The notes below the pieces were generated by a model. It was not told where the DNA came from. It ran no database searches and worked only from the letters and a program-made list of their open reading frames with translations. This document shows, piece by piece, positions 61,393 to 64,000 of a DNA stretch of 64,000 bases. The position numbers and the translations under genes were made by a program. The DNA is taken from the NCBI RefSeq assembly GCF_000524195.1, contig NW_020170437.1:71525-135524 (forward strand). The letters are read 5' to 3'. How positions within the stretch are numbered: position 1 is the stretch's first letter; each line of letters starts with the position of its first letter. This DNA is from Echinococcus granulosus. Its lineage: Eukaryota; Platyhelminthes; Cestoda; Cyclophyllidea; Taeniidae.

Positions 61393-61702
61393 CTACTGCT
61401 GTTGGGATCGCGCTATCATTTGTTGCAGCCGATTACGGAGAAACACTGAAACATCGATGTAGCGTTCCGCACAATTTTTGAGGCAATTGGCTCGTTTATC
61501 GTCCAGTTTTGCACCAGGAGTGCCAGTGTAGCAAAGGTCCCAGCAGCGACTAGTTAATTGAGAAACTTGGTTTTGGAATTCGGCCTGAGTCTGAAGCTGT
61601 TGAAGTGCCAACTTCATTTCAGCTTCACCTGCTATATTGGATGTTGATGACTGAAATGATGAGTCATCGCCAAAACTTGTGTTTGGGGACGAAGAATCGA
61701 AT
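61393..61702 (-). CDS. TIMM8: Small Tim chaperone of the TIMM8 type (main exon)
   Basis: Chaperone of the mitochondrial intermembrane space that, with a Tim13-type partner, escorts hydrophobic precursors to the TIM22 and TIM23 machinery. The exon encodes the twin CX3C motif: CWDLC, a spacer of 15 residues containing GAKLDDKRAN, then CLKNC. It is followed by AERYIDVSVFLRNRLQQM, which matches TIMM8 better than TIMM9, 10 or 13. The first Met in this exon is at 61617 (74 aa, slightly short). The frame stays open upstream to an acceptor (TGTCACAG before 61702), adding a Ser-rich stretch FDSSSPNTSFGDD, so a further 5' exon is likely. One candidate begins at the ATG at 62015 (MKTDFFTILNE), but I could not fix a convincing donor. 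The stop is at 61393; the gene is tail to tail with AP2A. Confidence 0.88.
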
Positions 61703-62015
61703 CTGTGACAATCAAAGATAGATTACATTCTTGGACATGAAAATTTTGGCGCGCCAATGAAACAATGTGGCTCAACACTACCACTAGGCGAAAGTGGGTG
61801 AAGCAATGTTTATAATCACTTCTAGAATGTCCGCCTGCACATGAAAAAGAATGAAAAATACTACCACTCTGGAATCTTTCAAGAGATTTTCCTAAAATAC
61901 ACTTGGAACAAGCGACACCCACCCGTAAGACATGACCACGCAGCCACCGGATTGCTAAGTGGCCCTCTTCTAATTCGCGGGTCTCGTTAAGTATTGTAAA
62001 AAAGTCAGTTTTCAT

Positions 62016-63141
62016 CCTATGATTAGCAAACCTAAATATGCCTACTCGCTTTGAACCTCTATCGATTCCATTTCATTGTTTAAGCTCAAAATTTTTTTTG
62101 CTTAAAATATTTCAAAGTGAGTCTAACTGCAACTAAAGGGACTCAAGCGAAGTGCAATCCCCTAAATGCACACTTTGGGACTTTTATTTTTTCCTCTGCT
62201 CTTGATGATGTAATCGATTTGATTCACAAAACTCATGTTTACGGTTGTTTTCTTGTTTGACGAAATTCAATCACATCGGAGAGCAACTAGCCTACTTTCC
62301 ATTAAATGAAAGCAGCAGCAGATTTTGTGGTTTTTTGGATGGTTGATTAATTTGCACTAGTGCAAAAGACTTCTTTTTTAGAAATTTTACTTTTGTAAAT
62401 GCTTTTGATCATGGTTTCTTGTGAACGACACACAAGTCAGAACTGCCTCCATGGCACTGTTTTGAGGAAGTGCGGAATATTTTTAGCGAAGGTCCAATGT
62501 TTTTTCAATAAAGTTCTTTCAGACAGGCGAATGTTCAAGAAAACTTTTTGTATTTGTTAATACAACAGGAATGTTAGCAAGTTGAGGGTGCAAACTGAAA
62601 AAAAATTAATTGGTCTGTAAAAGCCCATATTTCTGCATAATCCATGTCGGTCAATAATTCTATAATAAGTTTTGGTGAATTTTGTTTGTATGATTCAGTC
62701 GGTTGCTGTGTCCCGGGCTATTCCTGAAGCCGTAGTAATGCAATGCCAGCTCGAAGGGAGGGCTGTTATAGTGTAGAGCTGTGCCATTGAGCGAAAGTGC
62801 AATCTGGGGTGGATGAATGCCTTGTATCCTTAAGCTTGGTTGCTTAGATCCTTTCAACAAAGGCAATCGGGATTATTTTATTCACGGTTAACATGCAAAT
62901 ATAAACCAGTCTCATGGTACACATGGGCTAGTTGTTTTTCCATGTATATTTCAGTCATCAGCAGATGCTATGATCTATCAACGCCTTGTTTGTAACGTGG
63001 AAGTAAACGTCGTAAACGTAGGCTCGTCGACTCTCGCAGTCTTTCTTTTTGTTGAGAGCGTAACTTATACAGAAGATATAGGACAATTCACCTTTCAGAA
63101 ATGCTATTCATTACATTCTGGCGTTGGGTTGATGTGACAGG
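62016..63141. other. Spacer between TIMM8 and the unidentified minus-strand exon
   Basis: AT-rich. A minus-strand frame at 62660-62866 (IHPPQIALSLNGTALHY) is coding-like but not recognised and might be a further exon of the gene at 63142-63486. Confidence 0.45.
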
Positions 63142-63486
63142 TCACTTGGTAACATCAATATGAGGTGACAATTTTGACCTTGGTAGTGGTAAATCTGATA
63201 GTTTGCTTTTTGGGTCTATCGTTCTTGATGATGATCCATAATTTGGGAGTTTCTCCGACTTGTTTTTGGGTGTGACCCTTTTTGGCGACGTCGAACCTAG
63301 ATAGGCAATGCAATAATGCAAAGGAGCTTCAGGTAGAACAGGACAAGTTTCCAACAGTCTGGTGAGATGTTTTTTACTTCTATTCGATTGAAAATGTTTT
63401 CCCGTATACTCCAATTGACACTTCTGCATAGATTGAATCTTTTCCCTCAAGATTTGTCTCAAATTCCTCAGCGTTTGACTATCATC
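63142..63486 (-). CDS. Terminal exon of an unidentified gene
   Basis: On the minus strand an acceptor (TTAATTAG at 63494-63487) opens a frame of 114 codons ending in TGA. It begins DDSQTLRNLRQILREK, predicted to be helical and possibly coiled coil, and continues with a Lys/Ser/Pro-rich, probably disordered tail (LSDLPLPRSKLSPHIDVTK). I do not recognise the family. The 5' part would lie further right, possibly beyond the window edge. A short interspersed repeat lies just upstream (63527-63608), which fits an intron. The exon could also splice onward near its stop, where AAGTGACC offers a weak donor. Confidence 0.4.
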   Translation of the reverse strand, partial: DDSQTLRNLRQILREKIQSMQKCQLEYTGKHFQSNRSKKHLTRLLETCPVLPEAPLHYCIAYLGSTSPKRVTPKNKSEKLPNYGSSSRTIDPKSKLSDLPLPRSKLSPHIDVTK

Positions 63487-63526
63487 CTAATTAAGGTGAA
63501 TTCTTGGCTAACATCACACATCGTCT

Positions 63527-63608
63527 ACGTCCAAAAAACTACGTTATGTCGGAATTCCGATCAGGTGGGCAATGGCTGTTGTCTCTTGACATTGTCCTCT
63601 TTTTTGTA
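63527..63608 (+). repeat. Short interspersed repeat, copy 2
   Basis: Starts ACGTCCAAAAAACTACGTTA and ends TCCTCTTTTTTGTA; same orientation as the copy at 59957. Confidence 0.7.
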
Positions 63609-64000
63609 TACTGCCATCCTGGCATAAAACAGAAAGTTCACTTTTGCGTATACACAGTGGAACGATTGAATGCTGTCGTCATTGAGGATGGAGTCGACCT
63701 TGCAGTCAACCATCGCTAACTTGATAAGTACCATTTGTCCGCATTAATCTGTCTGGAGCATTTATTGCCAACTTTTCAACAATCAAACGACTAAGGGTGA
63801 GACGTAAATCTAAAAATAAGTGGCACTTTGTCTCAAATGCTCAAAAGAGAAAAGCGAGGTAGTAACCCCTTGCCTTTTGTGATTAAACGGGTTTACCCAT
63901 CAAACATATTTCGTGTAGTGCATCTGAACAAGTCAAGCTTTCATCCAAACTCATTATTTTAGCGTATAAGTTCGATAAAAAACGCTATGATTTATTTACT

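Noticed and set aside
1..64000. CRISPR arrays, prokaryotic operons, tRNA and rRNA genes
   Set aside because: No regularly spaced repeats, ribosome-binding-site-led gene strings, or tRNA B-box context with a foldable cloverleaf were found by eye; small RNAs could still be missed without a covariance search.

Overview
The window looks like nuclear DNA from a parasitic flatworm, more likely a tapeworm than a fluke. It is AT-rich, its genes are cut into many small exons, and several introns are only 29-40 nt long, a size class known from flatworms. The recognised proteins are ordinary animal proteins. No prokaryotic gene, operon, CRISPR array or recognisable rRNA/tRNA was seen. A run of 100 N (29971-30070) is an assembly gap. 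The assignment to flatworm is inference from intron size and composition, since no sequence search was possible.

Six genes are identified by family conservation, with every exon junction checked for phase: IMMP1L (mitochondrial inner membrane peptidase subunit 1, + strand, 15283-15961); UFM1 (- strand, 16502-17551), tail to tail with IMMP1L; a REEP1-4-type endoplasmic reticulum shaping protein (- strand, 31665-32669); a PP2C-like phosphatase-domain protein of the CG9801 type (- strand, 34381-51050, five exons with introns up to 9.3 kb); the AP-2 clathrin adaptor alpha subunit (+ strand, 52562-60645, 17 exons), head to head with the PP2C-like gene; and a TIMM8-type small Tim chaperone (- strand, about 61393-61702), tail to tail with AP2A.

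Region by region: 1-15 kb is mostly AT-rich DNA with a few unassigned coding-like islands (0.4-0.6, 1.6-2.1, 7.0-7.4 kb) and a diverged interspersed repeat family, including two inverted copies around the 7.05-7.43 kb ORF. 15.3-17.6 kb holds IMMP1L and UFM1. 17.6-31.6 kb has no recognised gene; it holds GC-richer blocks that look like repeat debris, a CA microsatellite, and several candidate exons on both strands. 31.7-51 kb is REEP and the PP2C-like gene with its large introns. 51-64 kb is AP2A, TIMM8, an unassigned minus-strand exon and a second short repeat pair.

The genes do not form a pathway; they are independent housekeeping genes. The most unusual signal is the splicing. REEP has three 30-nt introns in a row plus one of 29 nt, and IMMP1L has introns of 32 and 33 nt. 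Four of these (three in REEP, one in IMMP1L) are multiples of three without an in-frame stop, so a plain ORF reads straight through them. Only comparison with the protein families reveals them. UFM1 has its start codon split by an intron, and AP2A appears to use a GC-AG intron.
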